Shown here: positions 8,115 through 16,137 of the stretch, one piece after another
Position numbering within the stretch: position 1 is the stretch's first letter
Layout of the letters: each line of letters begins with the position of its first letter
Assembly (NCBI RefSeq): GCF_020829665.1
Contig: NZ_JAIVFT010000010.1
Coordinates: 62,001 to 126,000, forward strand
DNA length: 64,000 bases
Direction: 5' to 3'
Source: Nostoc sp. CHAB 5824
GTDB taxonomy: Bacteria > Cyanobacteriota > Cyanobacteriia > Cyanobacteriales > Nostocaceae
Notes under the pieces: model-generated
Told to the model about the DNA's origin: nothing
The model's input: the letters and a program-made list of their open reading frames with translations, nothing else
Databases searched by the model: none
Translations under genes and position numbers: made by a program

Positions 8115-9296
8115 TTATCCTTTAACACAAAGAACTTGCTTGAGTGTTGCTACAACTTCAACCAAATCAGCTTGATTTTCCATCACTTGTTCTATCGGTT
8201 TATAAGCACCGGGGATTTCATCTAATACACCCTCATCTTTGCGGCATTCTACACCATTTGTTTGCTCTATCAAATCATCAAGTGTGTAGACATTTTTGGC
8301 TTTATTTCTAGACATCAAGCGCCCTGCGCCGTGGGAACAAGAACAGAAACTCTGGGCATTACCTTTACCCTTAACGATGAAAGATTTTGCCCCCATCGAA
8401 CCAGGAATAATCCCATAATCTTCAGTCTGAGAGCGGACTGCACCTTTACGAGTAACGTAAACATCCTCGTCAAAATGCACTTCTTTTTCGGCGTAATTGT
8501 GATGACAATTAACCTGCAATAAAGGTTTAGTTGCCTTTCCACCTGCTAAATGCTTCTCAACTATGTGCTTAAAACGCGCCATCATCACATCGCGGTTGAC
8601 ACGTGCATAGTTTTGTGACCATTGCAAATCGTGCCAATATGCTTGGAATTCTGGCGTACCAGCGACAAAGTGAGCCAAATCAGGGTCAGGCAATTTATTA
8701 CCTGCCATTTTTGCTAATTCTCTGGCTGTATGAATATGACACTGGGCTAGTTTATTGCCGATGTTGCGCGAACCAGAATGTAGCATCAGCCAAACTTGAT
8801 TCTCTGTATCAAGGCACACTTCAATAAAATGGTTTCCTCCACCAAGAGAACCCATCTGTTTCATTGCTTTACTTTGTAAATCTTGCACACCGCGATGCAA
8901 GTCTTTAAAATCATCCCAGTACTGCCAATTGCTGACAGATTTTTCAACGTCTTTATTTTCGTTGAATCCAGTAGGAATTGCAGCTTCGATATCCAGCCGA
9001 ATTTTCTTTAGTTTACCTTCCAGTTGTTCAGCGGTAAATGATGTTTTAATAGCGCTCATCCCACAACCAATATCCACACCGACAGCAGCTGGAATAATTG
9101 CTTCTTTGGTTGCGATTACAGAACCCACTAAGGCACCTTTCCCTAAATGAACATCTGGCATTAATGCTACGTGCTTAAACACAAATGGTAGCGATGCTAC
9201 ATTCTTTGCCATCTTAGTTTCTTCTGGGCCCAAAGAGTGATTTGCCCAAGATAAGACGGGTGCTGGTGTGGTAATTTCTAATTTTTCGTAGGGCAT
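8115..9296 (-). CDS. rtcB: RtcB-family RNA ligase
   Basis: RtcB joins RNA 2',3'-cyclic phosphate or 3'-phosphate ends to 5'-OH ends through a covalent GMP-histidine, with GTP and Mn(II). The 393-residue protein has MPDVHLGKGALVGSVI, the metal-binding GVDIGCG (D75, C78), GGGNHFIE (N155, H156), HSGSRNIG (H173) and the guanylylated histidine in CSHGAGR (H322). All expected active-site residues are present, and the length fits the family. It is a single gene, with no RtcA or archease beside it. Its role may be RNA repair or tRNA healing; the natural substrate is not shown by context. Confidence 0.93.
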   Translation of the reverse strand: MPYEKLEITTPAPVLSWANHSLGPEETKMAKNVASLPFVFKHVALMPDVHLGKGALVGSVIATKEAIIPAAVGVDIGCGMSAIKTSFTAEQLEGKLKKIRLDIEAAIPTGFNENKDVEKSVSNWQYWDDFKDLHRGVQDLQSKAMKQMGSLGGGNHFIEVCLDTENQVWLMLHSGSRNIGNKLAQCHIHTARELAKMAGNKLPDPDLAHFVAGTPEFQAYWHDLQWSQNYARVNRDVMMARFKHIVEKHLAGGKATKPLLQVNCHHNYAEKEVHFDEDVYVTRKGAVRSQTEDYGIIPGSMGAKSFIVKGKGNAQSFCSCSHGAGRLMSRNKAKNVYTLDDLIEQTNGVECRKDEGVLDEIPGAYKPIEQVMENQADLVEVVATLKQVLCVKG

Positions 9297-9614
9297 AATT
9301 TCTTCTGTTTGGGATTTTAAATTTTAGATTATGGATTGGGTATAGGGCAGTGATAATTATCGCTATGGTTTATAACCCATTACCTAGTTAGTTGTAGCAA
9401 TTTAAATGTTGTATTGTCTTTTATTTGGCTCCCTCAATTTTCGTAAAGCTGAAGAACTACTTTTAGGAGTTACATTTTTATATTACAAGTGTAGTGCAAT
9501 AGATTACAAACGTCAACCTATTACCACACAGAGAAAGCAGATGTTTGGCAGATGTATTAAAATTTGTAAAGAAAATCACTCTGCTTAAATAGCCCCTTAG
9601 AGTTCTCACACAAT
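9297..9614. other. Intergenic region between divergent rtcB and methyltransferase genes
   Basis: These 318 bp should contain both promoters. I see no RNA gene or repeat. A 60-codon open frame at 9406-9588 has unusual composition and no family resemblance, and is not accepted as a gene. Confidence 0.5.
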
Positions 9615-10523
9615 ATGGCAGTGCGTCAAGATACGATCTGGGAACGTTTTTTATCCCCTGTAGTGCGTCTTTTGATTGATGAAAATGGATTACGGCGTTA
9701 CGCTGATAGTATTGACTGGGAGAAAGAGTGCGATTGCTATCGACGAGATGATGTCATAATTCCCCCGTACTACAGCAGCCAAAATTTTCACGGGATTACA
9801 GGCGGATATCTCAATTACGGTGCAGCAGTTAGTTACGATCCGATTACTCAATATGTTCTGCCACCGAATGAAAGTATTGTCCGTCAGGCTTTAGTTGATG
9901 CCGTCAAGGTAAAACCACGACGCATACTCGATTTAGGCTGCGGTACAGGTTCCACTACTTTAATGTTAAAGCAAGCTTTTCCCAATGCGGAAGTTATTGG
10001 TTTGGATTTATCACCCTACATGCTCGTAAGGGCAGAAGATAAAGCTAGAAATGCTGGTTTAGATATAGTCTGGCGACACGGGAATGCTGAAAAAACTGGT
10101 TTCAGAGATGCAACATTTGACTTAGTGACAGCTTCTTTGCTATTCCACGAAACACCAGATGCGGTGTCCCTAGCAATTCTGCAAGAAAGCTTCCGGTTGC
10201 TAGTAACTGGAGGGCAAGTATTAATTCTAGATGGGAATCAGAAGACTCTGCGTCAGTTAGAATGGCTTAATGATGTTTTTGAGGAGCCATATATTCGTGA
10301 GTATGCTGCTGGTAGCGTAGAGGCGAATATGGGTGCAGCCGGATTTGAAGCTGTGCGATGTCTACGACGGGCTACGCCTACGCACGATGTATGGTGGATA
10401 AATCAGGTAACTAGCGGCGTTAAACCGATCGCAACTGAAAATATCCGTCAGTATACTGTCACATCAGTAGATAATAATGATTTGGAGGGACTTGGATCTC
10501 CAGCGTTTGGCATAATGGCATGA
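9615..10523 (+). CDS. SAM-dependent class I methyltransferase
   Basis: The 302-residue protein has the SAM-binding core: motif I ILDLGCGTGSTT (about 112-123), motif II acidic end VIGLDLSPYML, then WRHGNAEKTGF and a motif-IV-like FDLVTASLLFHE. An N-terminal extension of about 100 residues (YGAAVSYDPITQYVLPPNES) is typical of a group of cyanobacterial small-molecule or lipid methyltransferases. The substrate cannot be told. It overlaps the following HAD gene by 4 bp (ATGA), so the two are translationally coupled. Confidence 0.82.
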   Translation: MAVRQDTIWERFLSPVVRLLIDENGLRRYADSIDWEKECDCYRRDDVIIPPYYSSQNFHGITGGYLNYGAAVSYDPITQYVLPPNESIVRQALVDAVKVKPRRILDLGCGTGSTTLMLKQAFPNAEVIGLDLSPYMLVRAEDKARNAGLDIVWRHGNAEKTGFRDATFDLVTASLLFHETPDAVSLAILQESFRLLVTGGQVLILDGNQKTLRQLEWLNDVFEEPYIREYAAGSVEANMGAAGFEAVRCLRRATPTHDVWWINQVTSGVKPIATENIRQYTVTSVDNNDLEGLGSPAFGIMA

Positions 10524-11248
10524 GTTTAAAGGCAGTTCTCTTTGATTTTAATGGTGTCATCATTAACGATGAGCCAATCCATCTACAACTTATAGATGAG
10601 ATTCTTATTGAAGAAAATCTCCAACCCCAACGGGTGAGTGAGCGTCAAGCTTCTCTTGGACGCAGCGATCGCGCTTGTTTTAGGCAACTACTCGCTAATC
10701 GTGGTAGAGTCGCTAACGAAAACTATTTAACTCAGTTGCTGTACCGCAAAGCCCAAGCCTATGTGGTGGAACTAGAAAAAATCGATAGACTCCCTTTATA
10801 TCCAGGTGTAGAAGACTTAATATTTCAGGTGCGATCGCGGAATCTGAAACTAGGTTTAGTCAGTGGCGCTATTCGCCAAGAAATAGAATTGGTACTCCAT
10901 CGAGCTAAACTGGCTGAACATTTTAAAATTATCGTCGCGGGTGATGACATTATCACCAGTAAACCAGAACCCGATGGTTATTTACTAGCAGTTAAACGCC
11001 TGAATAAAGAATATCCCGAATTGAATCTTCAACCACACGAGTGTCTGGCAATTGAAGATACTCCAGCAGGTATCGAAGCGGCGAAGCGATCGCAAATGCA
11101 AGTTGTTGGTGTAGCTAATACTTACCCATTCCACATGCTCCAGCGCTGCTGTAACTGGACTGTTGATTATCTCAGTGATTTAGAACTCGAACGGGTGCAG
11201 AAAGTTTATTCCCAAAAAGAGCCTCAGCCATCGGTAACTGAATGTTAG
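10520..11248 (+). CDS. HAD-superfamily phosphatase/phosphomutase (beta-phosphoglucomutase-like)
   Basis: The 242 residues show HAD motif I as FDFNGVIINDEP. The second nucleophile-region residue is N instead of the usual D (DFN rather than DFD/DMD), which may affect catalysis or be a subfamily trait. Motif II is GLVSGA, motif III lies around SKPEPDGY, and motif IV is CLAIEDTPAGIEAA. The helical cap lies between motifs I and II, as in the beta-phosphoglucomutase/phosphoglycolate phosphatase group. It is coupled to the methyltransferase by an ATGA overlap. Either a sugar-phosphate phosphatase or a mutase is possible. Confidence 0.8.
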   Translation: MSLKAVLFDFNGVIINDEPIHLQLIDEILIEENLQPQRVSERQASLGRSDRACFRQLLANRGRVANENYLTQLLYRKAQAYVVELEKIDRLPLYPGVEDLIFQVRSRNLKLGLVSGAIRQEIELVLHRAKLAEHFKIIVAGDDIITSKPEPDGYLLAVKRLNKEYPELNLQPHECLAIEDTPAGIEAAKRSQMQVVGVANTYPFHMLQRCCNWTVDYLSDLELERVQKVYSQKEPQPSVTEC

Positions 11249-11313
11249 AATACTCTATGGTGATGGTGTATTAAGTTAATGAGTAATATTACTCTTGACT
11301 TGGCATAGATTTT

Positions 11314-11386
11314 GGGGAATTAGCTCAGTTGGTAGAGCGCTGCGATCGCACCGCAGAGGCCATCGGTTCAAATCCGTTATTCTCCA
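11314..11386 (+). tRNA. tRNA-Ala (anticodon CGC)
   Basis: The 73 bases fold as a cloverleaf. The acceptor GGGGAAT pairs with ATTCTCC and includes the G3-U70 wobble that identifies alanine tRNAs, with discriminator A73. The D arm is GCTC/GAGC. The anticodon stem CTGCG/CGCAG encloses loop ATCGCAC with anticodon CGC, and the T loop is TTCAAAT. One mismatch sits in the T stem. CCA is not encoded. The anticodon arm contains the HIP1 octamer GCGATCGC. Confidence 0.92.
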
Positions 11387-11529
11387 TTTGTCCATTAAAT
11401 AATTAATGTCCATTTTTACGAATATCAGGGACATAAGTGACGTATTCTCGTGACTTTCAGCAATCAAATCGTTATGGAAAGGCTGTGATGAACTGCGAAA
11501 TGGCATGGATGCCTCGCAGTATAAAGATT

Positions 11530-11659
11530 AGACCTCTTGCAAAAATAGTTTTGCACTCTTGGGGAAAGGGATGCATGTTAAAGGGAAAGGATTTTTTGGA
11601 GCCACTTTCCCCCTTTACCCTTTACCCTTTACCCTTTTTCCCACTTCTGCAAGAAGTCC
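11530..11659. repeat. MITE copy 3
   Basis: A 130-bp element with ends AGACCTCTTGCAAAAATAG and CTGCAAGAAGTCC. Its inner arms GGGGAAAGGGATGCATG and a run of CCCTTTAC units can pair. It is nearly the same as copy 2 through the first 60 bases. It lies directly upstream of the left end of the IS200/IS605 element. Confidence 0.82.
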
Positions 11660-11791
11660 ATCTAAACCTCCGGGGTACTCCCGCCACAGCGAAGCTTGGC
11701 GGTGAGGGGGATAGGAGGGCTGATTGAGTGGGGTGACGCTCGTTCCTCGCTACCGCTTTCGCTAACAATACCCCCGAAATCAACAATTTTC

Positions 11792-12199
11792 TTAATTGGT
11801 TGGACTGTTTTGCTTCTCAACATAAGACTTGAGTTCACTGAGGGTAACACCTCCACATGAGGCGACAAAGTACGCACCTGTCCAAAAAACGGGTTTGCTA
11901 TAAAATCGATTAACGTGTTCATGAAACTCCTTGCGAATTAATCGACTAGACACTGTTTTTAGGTTGTTCACAAACTTGCTTACTTCCACATCTGGCGGGT
12001 AACTAACAACCAAGTGAACATGGTCTGATTCTGCGTTGAATTCCGTAACTTTGCTTCTCCACTTAGTACAGGTGTTCTCAAATATTTCTTGCAGTCGTTT
12101 GAGCATTGCTTGATTGATAACCTTCTTCCGATATTTAGTGACAAGCACCAAATGAATATTTAGACTGTAAACTGCTCTGTGTCCTATATTATAAGTCAT
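11792..12199 (-). CDS. tnpA: IS200/IS605 transposase TnpA (HUH Y1 type)
   Basis: TnpA cuts and rejoins single-stranded DNA at hairpin ends. The 135-residue protein has the HUH metal-binding motif SDHVHLVV (H60, H62) and the catalytic tyrosine Y126 in LKSYVEKQ, so it looks active. YSLNIHLVLVTKYRKKV near the N-terminus is the family signature strand. Its start codon is only 24 bp from the tnpB start on the other strand. Each gene's promoter must therefore lie inside or very close to the other's coding region. Confidence 0.92.
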   Translation of the reverse strand: MTYNIGHRAVYSLNIHLVLVTKYRKKVINQAMLKRLQEIFENTCTKWRSKVTEFNAESDHVHLVVSYPPDVEVSKFVNNLKTVSSRLIRKEFHEHVNRFYSKPVFWTGAYFVASCGGVTLSELKSYVEKQNSPTN

Positions 12200-12223
12200 G
12201 CCACTAAATGGTATTATGACTAT

Positions 12224-13483
12224 ATGCTACTAACTTATCAGTTCAAACTCAATCCCACTCCCGAACAAGTTGTCATTTTTGAGACTTGGGGGGAGTTGCT
12301 ACGTCGTCACTGGAACTACGCACTAGGGGAAAGATTGGACTGGTTAAGACGTACAAGGTCGCAGATTGACCGATGCAGCTTAGTTTCTGAACCAATTGGG
12401 GAGATACCAGAGAAACCGGATTACTATACACAGGCTTTGTTACTCAAGCAAACCAAAGAGCTATTCCCTGACTACAAAAACATCTATGCCGATTGCCAAC
12501 AACAAAATTTAATGCGGTTGGACAAGGCGTGGAAGCGGTGGCTAATACCTGATAAGAAGGGAAAAAGGGGAGGAAAACCACGTTTTAAAAAGCGTGGTGA
12601 TATAAGTTCATTCACATTTCCGCGTGTTAATTCACTCAAAGCTGGCGCACATCTAACAGGTAATATTCTCAAATTATCTAAGATTGGTGAGATTGAAGTT
12701 ATCTTGCACCGTTCAATTCCAGATGGTTTTGAGATTAAACAGGTGACGATTTTAAGTAAAGCAGATGGATGGTATTGCAGTTTTTCTCTTGAGGATAAAT
12801 CTGTACTTGAATTTTTGCCGATTGACGAAATTAAAACTGCTACTGGCATAGACGTTGGACTAAAAAAGTTTTTAACTACTGCTGATGGACAGAGTATTGA
12901 AGTGCCGCAGTATTACCGTGCATCTCAATCCAAATTAGCCCGTCAGCAGCGCAAGCTTGCACGTAAAATTAATGGGTCTAAGAACTACCAAAAACAGGCT
13001 AAGAAGGTTGCACTTACTCATCTGCACGTTGCAAGACAAAGAAAAGAGTTTCATTATCAAGTTGCTCATTGGTTGGTCAAATCCTATGACTTAATTGTTT
13101 TTGAAAACCTGAACATTAGAGTTTTAGCTAGAACACGATTAGCTAAGTCGATACTAGATGTTGCGTGGAGTGCATTCCTCCAAATTATGGAAGCAGTAGC
13201 GGTAAGACGCGGCAAACATACAGTAGGAGTTGACCCCAGAGGCACAAGTATTAACTGTTCGAGTTGTGGTGAGAGGGTAGAAAAAACCCTTGCAATCCGT
13301 GTTCATAATTGTTCTTGTGGACTAGTTATAGATAGGGACTGGAACAGCGCATTAAATCTTTTAAAGCGTGGGTCGGTTGGACTACCGATTCCTGTCTGTG
13401 AAGGCTTAGACAGTAGTCAGCCTGTGAAGCAGAAAGTCTCTTATGTGAATTTGAGATGCTCCCGCTACACTGCTTGCAGTTAG
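12224..13483 (+). CDS. tnpB: TnpB RNA-guided nuclease of IS200/IS605 element
   Basis: TnpB is the transposon-encoded ancestor of Cas12 nucleases; it uses an RNA from the element's right end as guide. From ATG 12224 the product is 419 residues. The RuvC triad appears complete: D210 in GIDVGLKKF, E294 in IVFENLNI and D372 in DRDWNSALNLL. The zinc finger is CSSCG followed by CSCG (C345, C348, C363, C365). The N-terminal MLLTYQFKLNPTPEQ is the typical start. Upstream in-frame codons to 12179 lie in the tnpA 5' region and are not used. The stop codon overlaps the right-end hairpin. Confidence 0.92.
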   Translation: MLLTYQFKLNPTPEQVVIFETWGELLRRHWNYALGERLDWLRRTRSQIDRCSLVSEPIGEIPEKPDYYTQALLLKQTKELFPDYKNIYADCQQQNLMRLDKAWKRWLIPDKKGKRGGKPRFKKRGDISSFTFPRVNSLKAGAHLTGNILKLSKIGEIEVILHRSIPDGFEIKQVTILSKADGWYCSFSLEDKSVLEFLPIDEIKTATGIDVGLKKFLTTADGQSIEVPQYYRASQSKLARQQRKLARKINGSKNYQKQAKKVALTHLHVARQRKEFHYQVAHWLVKSYDLIVFENLNIRVLARTRLAKSILDVAWSAFLQIMEAVAVRRGKHTVGVDPRGTSINCSSCGERVEKTLAIRVHNCSCGLVIDRDWNSALNLLKRGSVGLPIPVCEGLDSSQPVKQKVSYVNLRCSRYTACS

Positions 13484-13505
13484 CGGTGAGAGTTGTCACT
13501 ATGTA
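13462..13505 (+). other. IS605 right-end hairpin, probable 3' part of the omega/reRNA
   Basis: The hairpin with arms CCGCTA and TAGCGG overlaps the end of tnpB and is followed by TGAGAGTTGTCACT. In characterised IS200/IS605 elements the guide RNA is processed from the 3' part of the tnpB transcript and ends at the element boundary, so the guide would begin just beyond about 13505. The RNA itself is inferred. Confidence 0.45.
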
Positions 13506-13575
13506 CTGGTTTTATTGTTTATTAAATATGTATCTGATACCCTGAATATCTGACAGAGGAGTTACAGCAGATTTA

Positions 13576-14757
13576 TCAATCTGAGCGTAAGGCTTTAACT
13601 GGGTCGATCTGGCTAGCCCGCACGGCGGGAAGCAAACTAGCTCCCACCCCCACCAGTAGCGCTGAACCGACTGCCAGCACTGCAATTCTGCTATCAAACT
13701 TATAGGGCAAGCTAAAGGTATCAGTAATCACAACAGTCAATCCATGCACCACCCCCAAAGCCGCAGTCCCTCCTATTAGACTTAAAAGCATCGCCTCTAG
13801 AATAAATTGCAGCATGATTTCGCGTTGGGTTGCACCTACAGCGCGTCTCAACCCTATTTCAGCAGTTCGTTCATTTACTGAGGCAATCATAATATTCGCA
13901 ATCCCAACACCGCCAACTAACAGCGCGATCGCTCCTACTGCTGTTAGACCTTGGGAAGCCATCTCTAAAGTTTTCTGCTGCTGTATAATATCTGATACAT
14001 TATTCCAAAATTTAAATTTGTAACCTGGAAATCTTTGTAGTAATAACTCCTCTGCTTGCTGGCTTAACTCTTCCACATCTTCAAGTGAGTAGGGACGCAT
14101 TTGGATGCTCCCAATGTCGCGGCTACCAGTCAAAGCATTGTAAATAGACATCGGCACATACAGTTGACCTGCCGGGGGTGCATTTTCATCTAGACTAGTC
14201 GCAACCACCCCGATGACGATATAGGGTCTTTGCCCAGCATAAATTAGCTGCCCTACAGGTTCCTGCTTTTGAAAAAGTTGTTCTGCCAGCAATTGATCGA
14301 TTACGATCGCTGGACGGTAGTTGGCAAAATCTTCAGATGTGAAAAACCGTCCCGACACCAATGATTTCCCTGAAGTCAGCAAAAACTCTTGGGAAACAGG
14401 TGACATGGGTGGACTAAACTCCTTGTCCCGAAATACAGTTGGCGTAGAACCAGCCCAATTAAAAGAACTAATCGCCTGCAAGCCTACCATTCGCTGTCGT
14501 AAGAATTCCATGTCTTCCAACTTGAGTTGGGTAATTCGACCACCAGAATCCCAGTTTGGATAAACTGAAACTTGAGGTGCGCCTCGTTTTGCTAATTGTT
14601 GAGCAATCGCGGCTCGGCTAATAGTGCCAACCTGAAGCGTAGCGCTGACAGCAGCCACACCCATAAATACTCCTAGAGTAGTCAGACCAGAACGCAAGGG
14701 GTTCCTACCTAAACAGTGAAAGGTAATATTTAATAAGTCAAAAGCTGAAAGAGCCAT
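13576..14757 (-). CDS. MacB-like ABC transporter permease (FtsX/MacB_PCD type)
   Basis: This is the inner-membrane subunit of a tripartite efflux or export system. The 393 residues have an N-terminal membrane segment (about 22-45, LTTLGVFMGVAAVSATLQVG), a large periplasmic domain (about 50-265), and a C-terminal FtsX domain with three membrane segments. These include AIALLVGGVGIANIM and RTAEIGLRRAVGAT, the family's most conserved stretch. It follows the HlyD-like adaptor by 71 bp. The ATP-binding subunit expected in such systems is not next to it; downstream lies the IS605 element. Confidence 0.87.
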   Translation of the reverse strand: MALSAFDLLNITFHCLGRNPLRSGLTTLGVFMGVAAVSATLQVGTISRAAIAQQLAKRGAPQVSVYPNWDSGGRITQLKLEDMEFLRQRMVGLQAISSFNWAGSTPTVFRDKEFSPPMSPVSQEFLLTSGKSLVSGRFFTSEDFANYRPAIVIDQLLAEQLFQKQEPVGQLIYAGQRPYIVIGVVATSLDENAPPAGQLYVPMSIYNALTGSRDIGSIQMRPYSLEDVEELSQQAEELLLQRFPGYKFKFWNNVSDIIQQQKTLEMASQGLTAVGAIALLVGGVGIANIMIASVNERTAEIGLRRAVGATQREIMLQFILEAMLLSLIGGTAALGVVHGLTVVITDTFSLPYKFDSRIAVLAVGSALLVGVGASLLPAVRASQIDPVKALRSD

Positions 14758-14828
14758 AATAGTCGCTTTGCTCTAGCTTGAAAATGGGTACAGGGGTGTA
14801 AGGGTGGGGAGTGAAACGGAGGCAGTTG

Positions 14829-16070
14829 TTACTTTTCACTTGCCTTAACTGGTAGCCCTGGCTTGAGTTGCGACTCAACGGGCGGCACTATGACCTGTTC
14901 GCCAGGATGCAAACCAGAGGTTACTTCTACAGCCATTAACCCCTCCAATCCCAGATTAATGGTGCGTTTTTGGGCTTGATTTTGGCTATCCCGAACCCAT
15001 ACAAAGGGACGCGCTTGTGATCGCACAATGGCATCCGTCTTCAAAACTACTACGTTCTGCCGTTGCTGCAACACAACCTCGACATTTACCCTACTACCAG
15101 GGAGCAGTGTGCGAGTAGGAGTATCAAGCCAAACCGTTGCGGGTACTGTTGGTTGATCTGATTGTTTTGGACTGCTACCATCCTGTTTTTGGGCTTCAGC
15201 GCTGAGTGCTTGAGGATACAAGCTTTGCACGCGTCCAGAAAATATCTTTGCATTAGGCCCGATGGCATTAATGCGGGTAAGTTGGTTGACCCGGACTTGA
15301 GCAGCGTTGAGGGTGGAAAGCTGGAGTTTCACCAGAACTTTTCCTGGGTCACCCAGAGTAAGCAGATTGGTACGCAACTCGACCCCATCACCGTCTTCTA
15401 CATTGACACCCAAGACTATGCCATTCAATGGCGCAGTCACAATATTATCTTGGAGTTGCTGCTGAATAAGTTGGCGCTCCAATTGCAAAGTCTGAATTTT
15501 GAGAGCAGTTGTACGTGTCTCTGCTTGAGTATCTCGCAGGCTAGCTCGAGCAACGCGCACTGCGTCTTCCTGCGTTTGGGCTTGTTCTTGGGCAATAGCT
15601 CCCTCTCGCACCAGGGGAGTAAGCCTCTGGAGTTGTCGTTCCTCGGCTGTTAATCGTTCTTGGGCTTCAATAATTTTCTGGCGACTACGTGCTAGATTGA
15701 GCTGCTCTTGTTGAATTTGCAACTGCTGATTGTTAAGAGCAATTTTTCGCTCAGGGTAGCGCAGGGTGAGCAGCACTTGACCAAGTTTTACCCTGTCACC
15801 AGGTTTTACCATAACTCGTTCTACTGCACCCTCTTTTGGAGACTTCAAGATCCGCTGTTCGCGCAACTCAACAGTACCGCTCTCATTGATTGTCGTTTCA
15901 ATATTACCTCGCTCCACGGTTAGCAAGCGTACTGCTACTGGTTCAGGAGGTTGGTTCAGAGCTAAAAAGTAGGTCAGCCAACCGCCAGCGCTGGCTAAAG
16001 CCAAAACTCCTGACCAGGCTAGCCATCGACCTGGGATATTGAATTTACCTTTTTCATATTTCCAGTTCAT
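14829..16070 (-). CDS. HlyD/MacA-like periplasmic adaptor protein
   Basis: The 413-residue protein has one N-terminal membrane anchor (about 18-37), a biotinyl-lipoyl-like half-domain (VKPGDRVKLGQVLLTL), and a long coiled coil rich in Q, R and E (about 110-205). The second lipoyl half (VTAPLNGIVLGVNVEDGDGV), a beta barrel and a membrane-proximal domain follow. This is the plan of membrane fusion proteins linking an inner-membrane transporter to an outer-membrane channel. It is the first gene of a pair with the MacB-like permease and is likely co-transcribed with it. Cargo is unknown. Confidence 0.88.
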   Translation of the reverse strand: MNWKYEKGKFNIPGRWLAWSGVLALASAGGWLTYFLALNQPPEPVAVRLLTVERGNIETTINESGTVELREQRILKSPKEGAVERVMVKPGDRVKLGQVLLTLRYPERKIALNNQQLQIQQEQLNLARSRQKIIEAQERLTAEERQLQRLTPLVREGAIAQEQAQTQEDAVRVARASLRDTQAETRTTALKIQTLQLERQLIQQQLQDNIVTAPLNGIVLGVNVEDGDGVELRTNLLTLGDPGKVLVKLQLSTLNAAQVRVNQLTRINAIGPNAKIFSGRVQSLYPQALSAEAQKQDGSSPKQSDQPTVPATVWLDTPTRTLLPGSRVNVEVVLQQRQNVVVLKTDAIVRSQARPFVWVRDSQNQAQKRTINLGLEGLMAVEVTSGLHPGEQVIVPPVESQLKPGLPVKASEK

Positions 16071-16137
16071 GAAAACTTGATCCAGTGAGTTTGCAGTTGA
16101 TTACAAGCAGGCTTTCACCGCATATTAATGTCGGAGA

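Larger units (their letters stand above)
11671..13505. mobile_element. IS200/IS605-family element, tnpA and tnpB divergent
   Basis: The element encodes a Y1 transposase (minus) and a TnpB nuclease (plus), both apparently intact. Subterminal hairpins lie at the left end (11681-11702, arms CCGCCA/TGGCGG) and the right end (13462-13486, arms CCGCTA/TAGCGG with inner ACTG/CAGT). Both are followed by TGAG. Such hairpins are what the TnpA dimer recognises in single-stranded transposition. The exact ends are estimates, because this family makes no target duplication. Confidence 0.75.

Noticed and set aside
9406..9588. 60-codon frame upstream of the methyltransferase gene
   Set aside because: No motif, odd composition, no ribosome-binding site, and it lies where the promoter of the next gene is expected.
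12224..13483. TnpB considered as a Cas12-type CRISPR effector
   Set aside because: Size, adjacent TnpA and end hairpins identify it as transposon TnpB; no array is present.
15162..15653. 163-codon open frame antisense to the adaptor gene
   Set aside because: It lies within the coiled-coil coding part of a clear HlyD-type gene and its translation resembles no protein.
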